The translations under genes were made by a program, and so were the position numbers. This document shows, in pieces, positions 20,865-30,132 of a stretch of 64,000 nt of DNA. Origin of the DNA: Pseudomonadota bacterium (GTDB taxonomy: Bacteria; Myxococcota; Myxococcia; Myxococcales; Myxococcaceae); the NCBI GenBank assembly GCA_023426545.1, contig JAFAAN010000147.1, positions 1-64,000 on the forward strand. Direction: 5' to 3'. Position 1 is the first letter of the stretch. The number at the start of each line of letters is the position of its first letter. The notes under the pieces are model-generated. The model ran no database searches. It saw only the letters and a program-made list of their open reading frames with translations, and was not told the DNA's origin.

Positions 20865-22313
20865 ATGTTCACACGCATCACGCATGCCGCGGCGCTTGGC
20901 GCCCTCATCGCACTGGTGGCTGGCGGCAGCGCCCTGGCGCAGGATGGCACCACCGTCAGCCTCGGCGTGGGTTCCCAGAAGGTGATCACCATTCCGGGCC
21001 TCAGCCGCGTCGCGCTCGGTGACCCGAGCATCGCCGACGTGAAGACGCTGGGCTCCGGCCAGCTGCTCATCACCGGCCAGTCCGAGGGCAAGACGACGCT
21101 GCTCGTCTGGAAGTCCTCGGGGCAGCGTGTCAGCTACCTCGTCGCGGTGCGCAAGCAGGACCCCAACGAAGTCATCACTGAAATCAAGCGCCTGCTCGGT
21201 GAAATCGAAGGTGTCTCCGTCCGCATGGTGGGTGACCGCATCTACCTGGATGGTCAGGCCTACACCACGCAGGACGCCGACCGCATCGAGCAGGTGGTGG
21301 GCCTCTACCCGAACGTGAAGTCGTTCGTGAAGATCGCCCCCAACGCCAAGAAGCTGGTGGCCCAGAACCTCAACGCCGCGTTCCAGAAGGCCGGCCTGAA
21401 GAACGTCCAGGCCAACGTGGTGGGCGCGACCATCTTCCTGGAGGGCTCTGTGGAGAGCCAGCAGGACCTCCAGAAGGCGGAGCTGATCACCAAGGCCATC
21501 GGTGAGAAGGTGGAGAACCTCCTGGTGGTGGGCATCAAGCGGATGATCCTCTCCGAGGTCCAGTTCGTGGAGATCCGCCGCAACAGCCGCGACCGGTACG
21601 GCATCCGCTACCCGACGGACATCACCGGCACCGCGACGGCCATCTCCAACATCAGCCAGCAGCTCTTCCCGGGCACCTTCGGCTCGGGCGTGGCCACCAT
21701 CGGCATCAACGCCTCCGCGGACTTCTCCTTCGGCTTCCAGGGCAACGATGGCTACGGCCGCCTGCTCGCGCAGCCCAAGCTCGTGTGCGCGAGCGGTGAG
21801 AAGGCGGAGTTCCTCGCCGGCGGCGAGGTGCCCATCCCGCTCATCACCAACAACCAGTTCACGGTGGAGTTCAAGAAGTACGGCGTCATCCTGAACCTGC
21901 GCCCCACCGCGGACCGCAACGGCAACATCCAGACGGAGATCGAGGCGGAGGCGTCCGAGATCGACACGTCCGTGGCGGTGTCCTTCGGCGGCTCGGCGTC
22001 CATCCCCGGCTTCCGCACCCGCAAGGTGAAGACGAACGTCACCGTGCGCCATGGCGAGACCATCGTCCTCTCCGGCGTCTTCAGCCACGACGAGCAGAAG
22101 TCCGTGTCGAAGATTCCGGGCCTGGGTCACATCCCCATCGTGGGCGAGCTCTTCAAGAGCCGCGGGTTCGACTCCACCAAGCGCGAGCTGGTGATCTTCG
22201 TCACCCCGCGCATCGTCAACCCGGACTCCGACAAGGTCCGCACCATCATCGAGGACGTGAAGAGCCGCTACAAGCAGGCCCGGTCCGAGGTGAACTTCAA
22301 CATCTTCGACTGA
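20865..22313 (+). CDS. kilC: Secretin of Tad/type II-III secretion family (CpaC/RcpA)
   Basis: 482 residues from ATG 20865, preceded by AGGGG at 9 nt; the frame upstream of it overlaps the peptidase gene and is not used. A cleavable signal ends at GSALAQ. Then come the pilus-assembly N domain (VSLGVGSQKVITIPG), two BON-like repeats (about residues 105-165 and 175-225), and the secretin beta-barrel domain with the VRHGETIVLSGVF and PGLGHIPIVGELF signatures. It should form the outer-membrane ring of the Tad-like apparatus. No separate pilotin is recognised, although either upstream lipoprotein could serve (inference). Confidence 0.95.
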   Translation: MFTRITHAAALGALIALVAGGSALAQDGTTVSLGVGSQKVITIPGLSRVALGDPSIADVKTLGSGQLLITGQSEGKTTLLVWKSSGQRVSYLVAVRKQDPNEVITEIKRLLGEIEGVSVRMVGDRIYLDGQAYTTQDADRIEQVVGLYPNVKSFVKIAPNAKKLVAQNLNAAFQKAGLKNVQANVVGATIFLEGSVESQQDLQKAELITKAIGEKVENLLVVGIKRMILSEVQFVEIRRNSRDRYGIRYPTDITGTATAISNISQQLFPGTFGSGVATIGINASADFSFGFQGNDGYGRLLAQPKLVCASGEKAEFLAGGEVPIPLITNNQFTVEFKKYGVILNLRPTADRNGNIQTEIEAEASEIDTSVAVSFGGSASIPGFRTRKVKTNVTVRHGETIVLSGVFSHDEQKSVSKIPGLGHIPIVGELFKSRGFDSTKRELVIFVTPRIVNPDSDKVRTIIEDVKSRYKQARSEVNFNIFD

Positions 22314-22341
22314 GGCGGGCGTCCCGGGCGCCGCTCCAGCC

Positions 22342-22405
22342 GGGCCCTCGCGGGCCCCCGCATACGGGCCGGCTTCCTCCCTCCTGGGGAGGGACGCCGG
22401 CCCGT
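22342..22405 (+). terminator. Two tandem GC hairpins between secretin and ATPase genes
   Basis: The first hairpin is GGGCCC-TCGC-GGGCCC (22342-22357). The second has 10-bp perfect arms, ACGGGCCGGC at 22364-22373 and GCCGGCCCGT at 22396-22405, with an inner 7-bp stem TCCCTCC/GGAGGGA. There is no T-tract. This could be a rho-type or partial terminator, or an mRNA-stabilising element that sets the secretin to ATPase ratio. Confidence 0.5.
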
Positions 22406-22479
22406 CGGCTTTCAGGGCAAGCGTGCAACCTGGTTCTCACGCTTTGAGGTCGAAGGGGGGCTTGCTAGCATTCGTCCCC

Positions 22480-24270
22480 ATGTTTCTCATCACCCTCGCG
22501 GAAAAGGGCGGCGGGACCGAGCAGCGCGAGTACCACAAGAATGAGGTCACCATCGGCCGTCTGCCGGGCAATGACATCATCCTCGCGAAGGGCAACGTCT
22601 CCAAGTACCACTCGCGGATCGTTGCCAAGGACGGGAAGTTCATCATCGTGGACATGAAGTCCACGAACGGCACGTTCGTGAACGGCAAGAAGATTGCCGC
22701 GCCCCAGGTCCTCAAGCCGACCGACCAGGTCTACATCGGCGACTACATCCTCAACGTCGAGGCGCTGGAGGACGAGGGGCCGGTGATGACCCGCGCGGGC
22801 CAGCCGGAAGAGGAGTACTACGACGACCAGGGCGAGGAGGCCTACGACGAGGAGGGCCCCTACGAAGACGAGGAGCCCTACGAGGAGGAGGAGCCCTACG
22901 AAGAGGAGCCGCCTCCCGCGCCTTCGCCCAAGAACATGCCGGCGTCGCTGGCGTCGGCGCTGGCGAAGAACAAGCGCAAGGTGGACCCCCGCCAGGAGCG
23001 CTACACGCGCCTCCAGAAGGAGATCCACGACCGCCTCATCGAGTACCTCGACCTGCGCCGGATGGACATGGACCGGCTCGGCGACGACGAGCTGTGGCGG
23101 CGCACCGAGAAGGCCATCCGCGACATCATCGACCAGATGGAAGCGGATGGAGAGCTTCCGGAGGACGTGGACCGCGAGGAGCTGCTCACCGACGTCATCA
23201 ACGAGGCGCTGGGGCTGGGGCCCCTCGAGGCGTTCCTCGCGTCGGATGACATCAGCGAGATCATGGTGAACCACGCCAACCAGATCTACATCGAGCGCAA
23301 GGGCAAGCTCACCCTGTCGGAGAAGACGTTCTCCTCCAACCAGGCGGTGCTCGGCGTCATCGAGCGCATCGTGGCGCCCATCGGCCGCCGCATCGACGAG
23401 TCCAGCCCGCTGGTGGACGCGCGCCTCAAGGACGGCAGCCGCGTGAACGCCATCATTCCGCCGCTGGCGCTCAAGGGGCCGTGCATCACCATCCGCAAGT
23501 TCAAGAAGGACTCGCTGAAGATCTCGGACCTCATCAAGTTCAAGACCGTCACGGCGCAGATGGCCGAGTTCCTGGAGATGTGCGTCAAGGCCCGGCGCAA
23601 CATCGTCATCTCCGGCGGCACCGGCTCCGGCAAGACGACGACGCTGAACATCATCAGCTCGTTCATCCCGGACGGGGAGCGCATCATCACCGTGGAGGAC
23701 GCCGCCGAGCTGCAGCTGCCGCAGGACCACTGGGTGCAGCTGGAGAGCCGGCCTCCCAACCTGGAGGGCAAGGGCGCCATCACCATCCGCGAGCTGGTGA
23801 AGAACTGCCTGCGCATGCGCCCCGACCGCATCGTCGTCGGTGAGTGCCGCTCCGGTGAGACGCTGGACATGCTCCAGGCCATGAACACCGGTCATGACGG
23901 CTCGCTCACCACGCTGCACGCGAACACGCCGCGCGACGCCATCGCACGGCTGGAGACGATGGTGCTCATGTCCGGCATGGAGCTGCCGGTGAAGGCCATC
24001 CGTGAGCAGATCGCCAGCGCCGTGCACATGATCGTCCAGCAGACGCGCTTCTCCGACGGCACACGGAAGATCTGCTACATCACCGAGGTGTCGGGCATGG
24101 AGGTCGACATCGTGACCCTCCAGGACATCTTCTACTTCAAGCAGGATGGCTTCACGGAGGACCACAAGGTGCGTGGCCGCTACGTCGCTTCCGGCTTCGT
24201 GCCGAAGTTCTACGACGAGCTGCAGCGCAAGGGCATCCCCGTCAACATGAGCATCTTCCGCGAGGACTGA
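22480..24270 (+). CDS. kilF: FHA-CpaF/TadA secretion ATPase
   Basis: 596 residues from ATG 22480. The first 95 residues form an FHA domain (IGRLPGNDIILAKGNVSKYHSR, KSTNGTFVNG). An acidic Tyr/Glu repeat follows (EEPYEEEEPYEEEP, about residues 120-150). The remainder is a type II/IV secretion ATPase of the CpaF/TadA class: Walker A SGGTGSGKTTTLN, Asp-box ITVEDAAELQL, Walker B MRPDRIVVGECR and His-box GSLTTLHANT. It should power assembly or retraction at the inner membrane. CpaF proteins normally lack FHA, so this fusion adds a phosphothreonine-reading module directly on the motor. The next gene starts 7 nt after its stop. Confidence 0.95.
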   Translation: MFLITLAEKGGGTEQREYHKNEVTIGRLPGNDIILAKGNVSKYHSRIVAKDGKFIIVDMKSTNGTFVNGKKIAAPQVLKPTDQVYIGDYILNVEALEDEGPVMTRAGQPEEEYYDDQGEEAYDEEGPYEDEEPYEEEEPYEEEPPPAPSPKNMPASLASALAKNKRKVDPRQERYTRLQKEIHDRLIEYLDLRRMDMDRLGDDELWRRTEKAIRDIIDQMEADGELPEDVDREELLTDVINEALGLGPLEAFLASDDISEIMVNHANQIYIERKGKLTLSEKTFSSNQAVLGVIERIVAPIGRRIDESSPLVDARLKDGSRVNAIIPPLALKGPCITIRKFKKDSLKISDLIKFKTVTAQMAEFLEMCVKARRNIVISGGTGSGKTTTLNIISSFIPDGERIITVEDAAELQLPQDHWVQLESRPPNLEGKGAITIRELVKNCLRMRPDRIVVGECRSGETLDMLQAMNTGHDGSLTTLHANTPRDAIARLETMVLMSGMELPVKAIREQIASAVHMIVQQTRFSDGTRKICYITEVSGMEVDIVTLQDIFYFKQDGFTEDHKVRGRYVASGFVPKFYDELQRKGIPVNMSIFRED

Positions 24271-24277
24271 CGCGTCC

Positions 24278-26506
24278 ATGCCCACCCTGGTTGTCAAGCA
24301 CCCCGACGGTACCGAGAACGAATACGCCATCGCGGGCGAGCTGAAGATTGGCCGCCAGCAGGGCAGTGACATCCTCCTCACCGAGGGCGGCGTGTCGCGC
24401 ACGCACGCCCGCGTCTTCGAGGAGGGCGGCACCGTCTACGTCGAAGACGTGGGCAGTGCGAACGGCACCTTCGTGGATGGCAAGCGCATCATGGAGTCCA
24501 CCGCGCTCACGCCTCAGTCGGAGGTGCTGCTCGGGGACTACTCGCTCCGGCTCAAGGCGGTCACCCGCAGCTCGGGCGCGCGGCGCGCGGCGCGGCCCGC
24601 GGCGGGCGCCGAGGACCCGGCGCCGGTCGGCGGAGAGGGTGGGGGCGTGCGCGCCACCCGGGCCATGCCCAGCATCAAGAAGGGGGCGGGCGCCGCGAAG
24701 GGCGCGGCCGGCTCGGAGCTGGCCAGGCGGCCGCGTCCGGCCCGTCCGGCGCCGGGGGGGAGCGCGGCTCCGGAGGCGGGCAGAGTCGGCCCGTCGCTGC
24801 GGGGCATGGTGGGCCCCTGGGCTGGCCAGACGTACCCGCTCAAGGGCAAGGTGCTCGTGGGCCGCCAGCCGCCCGCGAACATCCTGCTGGATGATGACTC
24901 GGTCAGCCGCCGGCACGCGGAGCTCGAAGCCACCAGCGCGGGCGTGACGGTGCGCGACCTGGGCAGCGCCAACGGCACGCTGCTCAACGGCGAGCCGCTG
25001 GACCAGACGCCGGTGCCGCTGGAGCCGGGAGATCAGCTCCAGTTCGGTGTGGTGGAGATGGTCTTCGAGACGGACGCGTCGTCGGCGCCCGTGCGCCGCG
25101 GCGCGGGGGCGGGCGCTGTCCGGGGTGGGGCGGACGAGGACCCCGCCGCGAAGCGCAAGAAGCTCATCATGGTGGCGGCCGCGCTGGTGGGCGTGCTGCT
25201 GATGGTGGGCATGGTGTCCTCCATCCTCAGCCCCGCGCCGGCGGACGTGTCGCCCGCGGGGGCGGGCGCGCAGCTGGACCCGACTGCGAAGATCCAGGAG
25301 CTGCTCAGCGAGTGCCGCTCCTACGCGTCCAGCGAGCTGGGCGCCCCCAACTGGGACAGGGCCAACGAGATCTGCACCCAGGCGCTGGACCTGGACCCCA
25401 TCCACCCGGAGGCGAACACGCTCATCCGGCGCATCAAGCTGGAGAAGGAGTCCTTCGAGTACTACTCGCAGGGTGAGCGGCTGCTCCAGCGCCTCAAGCC
25501 GGAGGAGGCCCTGGCGTCGTTCCGGAAGATTCAGAAGGAGAGCGAGTACTTCCGCCGGGCCCGCGCCAAGGCGCGCGAGGCCGCCGAGGCGGTGACCAAG
25601 CGCGCGCTGGAGGACTGCAAGCTGTACCTGCGCGACTCGCAGTGGAGCGCCGCCGTGTCGCGCTGCGAGGTGTACATGGCGGTGTGGTGCCAGTCGGTGC
25701 CTCGCGAGGAGCTGGAGCCCCCCCTGGGCTTCACCCTGAAGCTGGAGGGCCGGCTGCGCCGCAACGAGTGGCGGCCCAAGGAGCCGCTGTTCGTGCGCTT
25801 CCTCATCGCCCGGCAGCGCATGGACGCCAACGCGGCGCCGTGGGTGTGCCCGGTGGCGGAGGTGCTCGCGGGTGACGAGCGGGCCGTCGACCCGCGCACC
25901 ATCGTCGCGGAGGCGGCGAAGCGGCGCTTCCCCAACAAGCTGATGCAGGCCGCGCTGCTGGACTACTGGAGCGGCCGCGGCAGCGAGGCGCTCGCCACCA
26001 TGCAGAAGCTGCGCGCCAACTACGAGGCCGCGCAGTACCACGCCCAGGCGGACGAGCTGATGAAGATCATGTCCACCGTGGACCAGCTCTTCAAGGTGGG
26101 CCAGAGCTACCTGGCGGCGGAGGACCCGGAGAAGGCCGCCGAGCCGTTCCGCGAGGCGCTGGCCACGGACAAGGCGCTGATGCAGGAGCTGGCCGAGTCC
26201 AAGCCGTCCTTCTACCGGCGCAACATCCTCCAGGACTTCGCGGAGAAGTCGTACCAGCGCGGTAAGCACTGGGCCGACCGCGAGGACCACCGCCGCGCCT
26301 GCCGCGTGTGGAAGCTGGGCTTCAGCTTCTACGCGGGCAATCCGAACCTCAACAAGGCGGCGGCCTTCTGCTCCAGCCGTGCGCTGGAGGCCTTCCGGGC
26401 CGCCGGGAGCTGCGGCGACCTGACGATTGCGCTGGACTTCGCCGTCAAGGGCGACGGCGTGGAGGAGAAGGTCATCGCGCGGCAGGAGGAGCAGGGCTGC
26501 AAGTAG
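24278..26506 (+). CDS. Double-FHA membrane protein with TPR-like C-terminal part
   Basis: 742 residues. FHA domain 1 spans about 15-90 (IGRQQGSDILL, SRTHARV, GSANGTFVDG). FHA domain 2 spans about 180-265 (VGRQPPANILL, SRRHAEL, GSANGTLLNG). One membrane helix lies near residue 290-310 (LIMVAAALVGVLLMVGMV). A long C-terminal part of helical TPR-like repeats is rich in paired cysteines, possibly on the far side of the membrane. It is the last gene of the Kil1-like run, coupled to the ATPase by a 7-nt gap. It probably tethers the motor or a cytosolic hub to the membrane through FHA contacts. From memory the last gene of Kil1 in M. xanthus belongs to the localised Kil complex. Confidence 0.88.
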   Translation: MPTLVVKHPDGTENEYAIAGELKIGRQQGSDILLTEGGVSRTHARVFEEGGTVYVEDVGSANGTFVDGKRIMESTALTPQSEVLLGDYSLRLKAVTRSSGARRAARPAAGAEDPAPVGGEGGGVRATRAMPSIKKGAGAAKGAAGSELARRPRPARPAPGGSAAPEAGRVGPSLRGMVGPWAGQTYPLKGKVLVGRQPPANILLDDDSVSRRHAELEATSAGVTVRDLGSANGTLLNGEPLDQTPVPLEPGDQLQFGVVEMVFETDASSAPVRRGAGAGAVRGGADEDPAAKRKKLIMVAAALVGVLLMVGMVSSILSPAPADVSPAGAGAQLDPTAKIQELLSECRSYASSELGAPNWDRANEICTQALDLDPIHPEANTLIRRIKLEKESFEYYSQGERLLQRLKPEEALASFRKIQKESEYFRRARAKAREAAEAVTKRALEDCKLYLRDSQWSAAVSRCEVYMAVWCQSVPREELEPPLGFTLKLEGRLRRNEWRPKEPLFVRFLIARQRMDANAAPWVCPVAEVLAGDERAVDPRTIVAEAAKRRFPNKLMQAALLDYWSGRGSEALATMQKLRANYEAAQYHAQADELMKIMSTVDQLFKVGQSYLAAEDPEKAAEPFREALATDKALMQELAESKPSFYRRNILQDFAEKSYQRGKHWADREDHRRACRVWKLGFSFYAGNPNLNKAAAFCSSRALEAFRAAGSCGDLTIALDFAVKGDGVEEKVIARQEEQGCK

Positions 26507-26551
26507 CGGCCGCCGTGGACAGGGCGGGGCGGGCGCGCTAGGCACGGGGGC

Positions 26552-29278
26552 ATGGCCGACACCAGCCCCTCGCGCTCCGCGCCCACCCTGGTCCTCATCG
26601 ACGCGTCCGGCTTCATCTTCCGCGCCTACCACGCGATTCCCCCGCTCACGACGAGCAAGGGGGTGCAGACCAACGCCGTGCTGGGCTTCACGCGCATGGT
26701 GCTCAAGGCCCTGCGTGAGCTGACGCCCACGCACGTGGCGCTCGCCTTCGACAAGGAGAGCCGCACCGAGCGCCAGAAGATCGACCCGGCCTACAAGGCG
26801 AACCGCGAGGGCCCTCCGGAGGACCTCGTCCCCCAGTTCGCCCTCATCCGCCGCGTGGTGGAAGCCATCAACGTGCCCGTGCTGGAGGTCGCCGGCTGGG
26901 AAGCGGATGACGTCATCGGCACGCTGGCGATGAAGGCGAAGCAGGAGGGCTTCTGCGTCCAGGTCGTCACCGGCGACAAGGACTTCGTGCAGATTGTCGA
27001 CGACGACGTGCGTCTGTACGACCCGATGAAGGACGTGCACACGCTGCCCGCGGACGTGAAGGCGCGGCTGGGCATCGAGCCGCGGCAGATGCGGGACTAC
27101 CTGGCTCTCATCGGCGACGCGGTGGACAACGTCCCCAAGGTGCCGGGCATCGGCCCGAAGACGGCCACCGAGCTCATCCAGCAGTTCGGTGACGTGGAGA
27201 CGCTGCTGGCGCGGCTGGACGAGGTGAAGAAGCCGAAGATTCGCGAGAACATCGCGTCCCACCGCGAGAGCCTCCAGCGCGCCAAGCAGCTCGTCACCTT
27301 CAAGACGGACCTGCCGCTGGACGTGCGCATGGCGGACCTGGCCCGCCGGTCGCTGGACGCGCAGCGCGCGCGGGAGCTGTTCACCGAGCTGGAGTTCTTC
27401 GCGCTCCTCAAGGAGCTGCCGCAGCTCGAAGGCGGTCCGGGCGAGCCCGAGGCGGCGAAGGAGAAGCCCGCGCCCCTGACAGTGACGCCGCGGCTGGTGG
27501 GCTCGGACGCGGAGCTCGCCACCCTGGCCGGGGCCGTGCGCGAGCAGGGCGCCGTCACGCTCATCCCCGCGTACGAAGGCGCGCCCTTCGGCGCGAAGCT
27601 CGTCGGCGTGGGGCTGGCGCTGCCAGACGGCCAGACGGCCTACGTGCCGCTGCGGCACGTGCAGCTCGGCGTCACCCAGGTGGCGCCGGAGTCCTTCACC
27701 GCGGCCTTCCGCGACGTGCTGGAGGACGCGGCCGTCAAGAAGGGGGGACACGACCTCAAGGCCTTGTTCCTGGTGCTGGCCAATGACGGCATCGCCCTGC
27801 GCGGCGTGCACGACGACGTGGAGCTGCTCAGCTACCTGCTCAACCCCTCGCGCCGCGAGCACGCGCTGGTGGACCTGGCCCGCGAGCGGCTGCACACCGA
27901 GCTGCCGCCGCTGCCGCCCGCGGCGGAGGGCCGGCGCGGAAAGAAGGACCGCGCCCTCGCGGACCACACCGTGGAGGAGGTGGCCACCGGCTTCGCCATC
28001 CGCGCCGAGGCCGCCCGCAGGCTCGCCCCCGAGCTGTGGCGGGAGCTGGAGGCCGCGAAGCTGGCGGACCTGGCCCGGGAGCTGGAGCTGCCGCTGCTGC
28101 CGTTGCTGGCGCAGATGGAGCGGCGGGGCGTGCTGCTGGATACCGTCGAGCTGGCGCGCACCTCCGTGAAGGTGGACGCCGCCGTCGAGGCGCAGGTGAA
28201 GGAGGTCTACCGGCACGCGGGCCGCGAGTTCAACATCGGCTCCAATCCGCAGCTCGTCGAGGTGCTCTTCACGGAGCTGAAGCTGCCCGTCATCAAGAAG
28301 GGGAAGACGGGCCCCTCCGCGGACCAGGAGGTGCTGGAGAAGCTGTCCGAGGAGCATCCGCTCCCCGCGGCCATCATCGAGTACCGCGGCCTGTCCAAGC
28401 TGAAGAGCACCTACCTGGACACGCTGCCCACGCTGGTGGCCGCCGACGGGCGCATCCACACCACGTACCACCAGGCCGCCACCGCCACCGGGCGACTGTC
28501 CTCCACCGACCCGAATCTCCAGAACATCCCCGTGCGCACGGAGCTGGGCCGGGAGATTCGGCGGGCCTTCGTGGCGGCGGAGGGGCACCAGCTGGTGAGC
28601 GCCGACTACAGCCAGGTGGAGCTGCGGCTGCTGGCGCACATCGCGGAGGACCCGGTGCTCATCGAGGCGTTCCTCCACGACGAGGACATCCACACCCGCA
28701 CCGCCGCCGAGGTCTTCGGTGTGCCCACGGACCAGGTGGACCGTGAGCAGCGGCGCGTGGCGAAGATGGTGAACTTCGGCATCGCCTACGGCCTGTCGCC
28801 CCACGGCCTGGCCGCCCGGCTCGGCATCGCGCAGGACGTGGCCCGTGACATCATCGAGCGCTACTTCACGCGCTACGCGGGCATCAAGCGCTACCTCGAG
28901 GAGACGGTCGAGCGGGCGCGAAAGACGGGCTACGTGGAGACGCTCTACGGCCGCCGCCGCTACATGGCGGACCTGAACTCGAAGAATCGCGGCGTGGCCC
29001 AGGCCGCCGAGCGCGCCGCCATCAACATGCCCATCCAGGGCACGGCCGCGGACCTCATCAAGAAGGCGATGCTGGCGGTGGACGCGGCGCTGAAGGCCCA
29101 GAAGCTGGGCACCCGGATGCTGCTCCAGGTGCATGACGAGCTCCTCTTCGAGGCGCCCGACGCCGAGGTGGAGCAGGTGAAGGCCCTGGCCGTGCAGGCC
29201 ATGTCCTCGGTGGCGAACCTCAAGGTGCCGCTCAAGGTGGAGGTCGGCGCGGGCCGGAGCTGGGCGGACGCGCACTGA
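26552..29278 (+). CDS. polA: DNA polymerase I
   Basis: 908 residues. The 5'-3' exonuclease (FEN-type) domain comes first (LIDASGFIFRAYH, FDKESRTERQKIDPAYKANR, GWEADDVIGTLA). The central 3'-5' exonuclease-like domain is degenerate: the DxE of motif I is absent (VTLIPAYEGAPF) and the motif II aspartate is not seen (GHDLKALFLVL). The polymerase domain is intact, with motif A SADYSQVELRLLAHIAE, O-helix RVAKMVNFGIAYG and motif C QVHDELLFEAP. It acts in repair and Okazaki fragment processing but probably without proofreading. A hairpin follows the stop. Confidence 0.97.
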   Translation: MADTSPSRSAPTLVLIDASGFIFRAYHAIPPLTTSKGVQTNAVLGFTRMVLKALRELTPTHVALAFDKESRTERQKIDPAYKANREGPPEDLVPQFALIRRVVEAINVPVLEVAGWEADDVIGTLAMKAKQEGFCVQVVTGDKDFVQIVDDDVRLYDPMKDVHTLPADVKARLGIEPRQMRDYLALIGDAVDNVPKVPGIGPKTATELIQQFGDVETLLARLDEVKKPKIRENIASHRESLQRAKQLVTFKTDLPLDVRMADLARRSLDAQRARELFTELEFFALLKELPQLEGGPGEPEAAKEKPAPLTVTPRLVGSDAELATLAGAVREQGAVTLIPAYEGAPFGAKLVGVGLALPDGQTAYVPLRHVQLGVTQVAPESFTAAFRDVLEDAAVKKGGHDLKALFLVLANDGIALRGVHDDVELLSYLLNPSRREHALVDLARERLHTELPPLPPAAEGRRGKKDRALADHTVEEVATGFAIRAEAARRLAPELWRELEAAKLADLARELELPLLPLLAQMERRGVLLDTVELARTSVKVDAAVEAQVKEVYRHAGREFNIGSNPQLVEVLFTELKLPVIKKGKTGPSADQEVLEKLSEEHPLPAAIIEYRGLSKLKSTYLDTLPTLVAADGRIHTTYHQAATATGRLSSTDPNLQNIPVRTELGREIRRAFVAAEGHQLVSADYSQVELRLLAHIAEDPVLIEAFLHDEDIHTRTAAEVFGVPTDQVDREQRRVAKMVNFGIAYGLSPHGLAARLGIAQDVARDIIERYFTRYAGIKRYLEETVERARKTGYVETLYGRRRYMADLNSKNRGVAQAAERAAINMPIQGTAADLIKKAMLAVDAALKAQKLGTRMLLQVHDELLFEAPDAEVEQVKALAVQAMSSVANLKVPLKVEVGAGRSWADAH

Positions 29279-29305
29279 CGCCGCCGGGCCGGCGCCCCGA
29301 AAAGG

Positions 29306-29343
29306 CCGGGAGGAGCGCCCACCCCCGTAGGCGCCCCTCCCGG
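29306..29343 (+). terminator. Stem-loop downstream of polA
   Basis: Arms at 29306-29319 and 29330-29343 form a 14-bp GC-rich stem with one A-C mismatch and a 10-nt loop. There is no T-tract. It is a likely transcript end for polA. The remaining sequence up to 29607 shows no convincing gene. Confidence 0.5.
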
Positions 29344-29607
29344 ATACCGCACCCCCGCGGCCCCACGGCCGCTCCTGCGACCCCTTCGACAAATGCGCCG
29401 ACCCGTCCGACCGGCGAGTCGCGTGGACCCCCATCCACGCGTCTTGCCGGCGGCTCGCGGTGCGCGCTCACCACTCCCCAGCGGGAGCACGCCTTCCCAC
29501 TCAGCGCGCCATGGGCCCCCACCCACGCGCGCTCCCTCCCGCCGGTCTCGGACGCGCCCGTCTCCGGGAGCGTCAAGTCGAACGGGCCGGCCAACCCCTA
29601 CACGCCC
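29344..29607. other. Intergenic stretch without recognised gene
   Basis: 264 bp between the polA hairpin and the convergent hypothetical gene. It is C-rich on the + strand, with open frames that lack ribosome sites and look like antisense shadows of the next gene. I see no RNA gene in it. Confidence 0.5.
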
Positions 29608-30132
29608 TCAGTGCATTGCCGTACGTCCATCCCCCGTGTCCCGCGACACGCGCCGCGTCCGGGACGGGCGCTCGAAGTACTCGACGACCAGCCCACCAAA
29701 GGGCACCCGCGGCCCATCCGCCCGCGGGTCCTTCATCCGTTGCAGGAGCGCCACCGCGGAGTCCACGGCCTCGTCGACCGCGCGGTTGATGCGCTCGCGC
29801 TCCCAATCCCCGCCGCCGAGCACCTCGGAGGCGTCCACCAGGCAGCGCCGCAGCGCCGCGAACTCGTCATAGAGGGCGCGCGCGCCCCGGTGCGGCGACA
29901 GGCGCAGCACCGCGCGCGTACGGCTCCAGGGGCTCGTCTCCTCGCCCGCGAGCGTCCGGCCCAGCTCGCGGATGAAGGGCTCCACCAGGTTGTCCAGCTG
30001 GGCGGGAAGGCCCTGCGGCGCGGCGGCGTCCGGCGCCGCCAGCACCATCCTCCGCCATAGCGCGGAGATTCGATCCGGCTGCTGGCGGAAGAACCTCGCC
30101 AGCACGGCTGCCTTACGTCCCCGCTCGCTCAT
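29608..30132 (-). CDS. Hypothetical helical protein
   Basis: 174 residues from ATG 30132, which has GGAAGG 8 nt upstream; an in-frame ATG at 30150 lacks a site. The sequence (MSERGRKAAVLARFFRQQP, then helices around VEPFIRELGRTLAGEE and YDEFAALRRCLVDASEVLGG) looks all-helical. It is loosely reminiscent of RsbR/RsbRD N-terminal globin-like helical domains that sense signals. I do not assign a function. It lies on the minus strand downstream of the metallopeptidase gene, with a 181-bp gap. Confidence 0.65.
   Translation of the reverse strand: MSERGRKAAVLARFFRQQPDRISALWRRMVLAAPDAAAPQGLPAQLDNLVEPFIRELGRTLAGEETSPWSRTRAVLRLSPHRGARALYDEFAALRRCLVDASEVLGGGDWERERINRAVDEAVDSAVALLQRMKDPRADGPRVPFGGLVVEYFERPSRTRRVSRDTGDGRTAMH

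Noticed and set aside
24242..29434. A 1730-codon minus-strand frame across the ATPase end, FHA gene and polA
   Set aside because: It is an antisense shadow of strong genes, a known effect of very high GC; His/Arg-rich composition is not protein-like.
29393..29872. Open + strand frame downstream of polA
   Set aside because: Mostly antisense to the hypothetical gene at 29608-30132, with no start signal and an Arg/Pro-rich composition.
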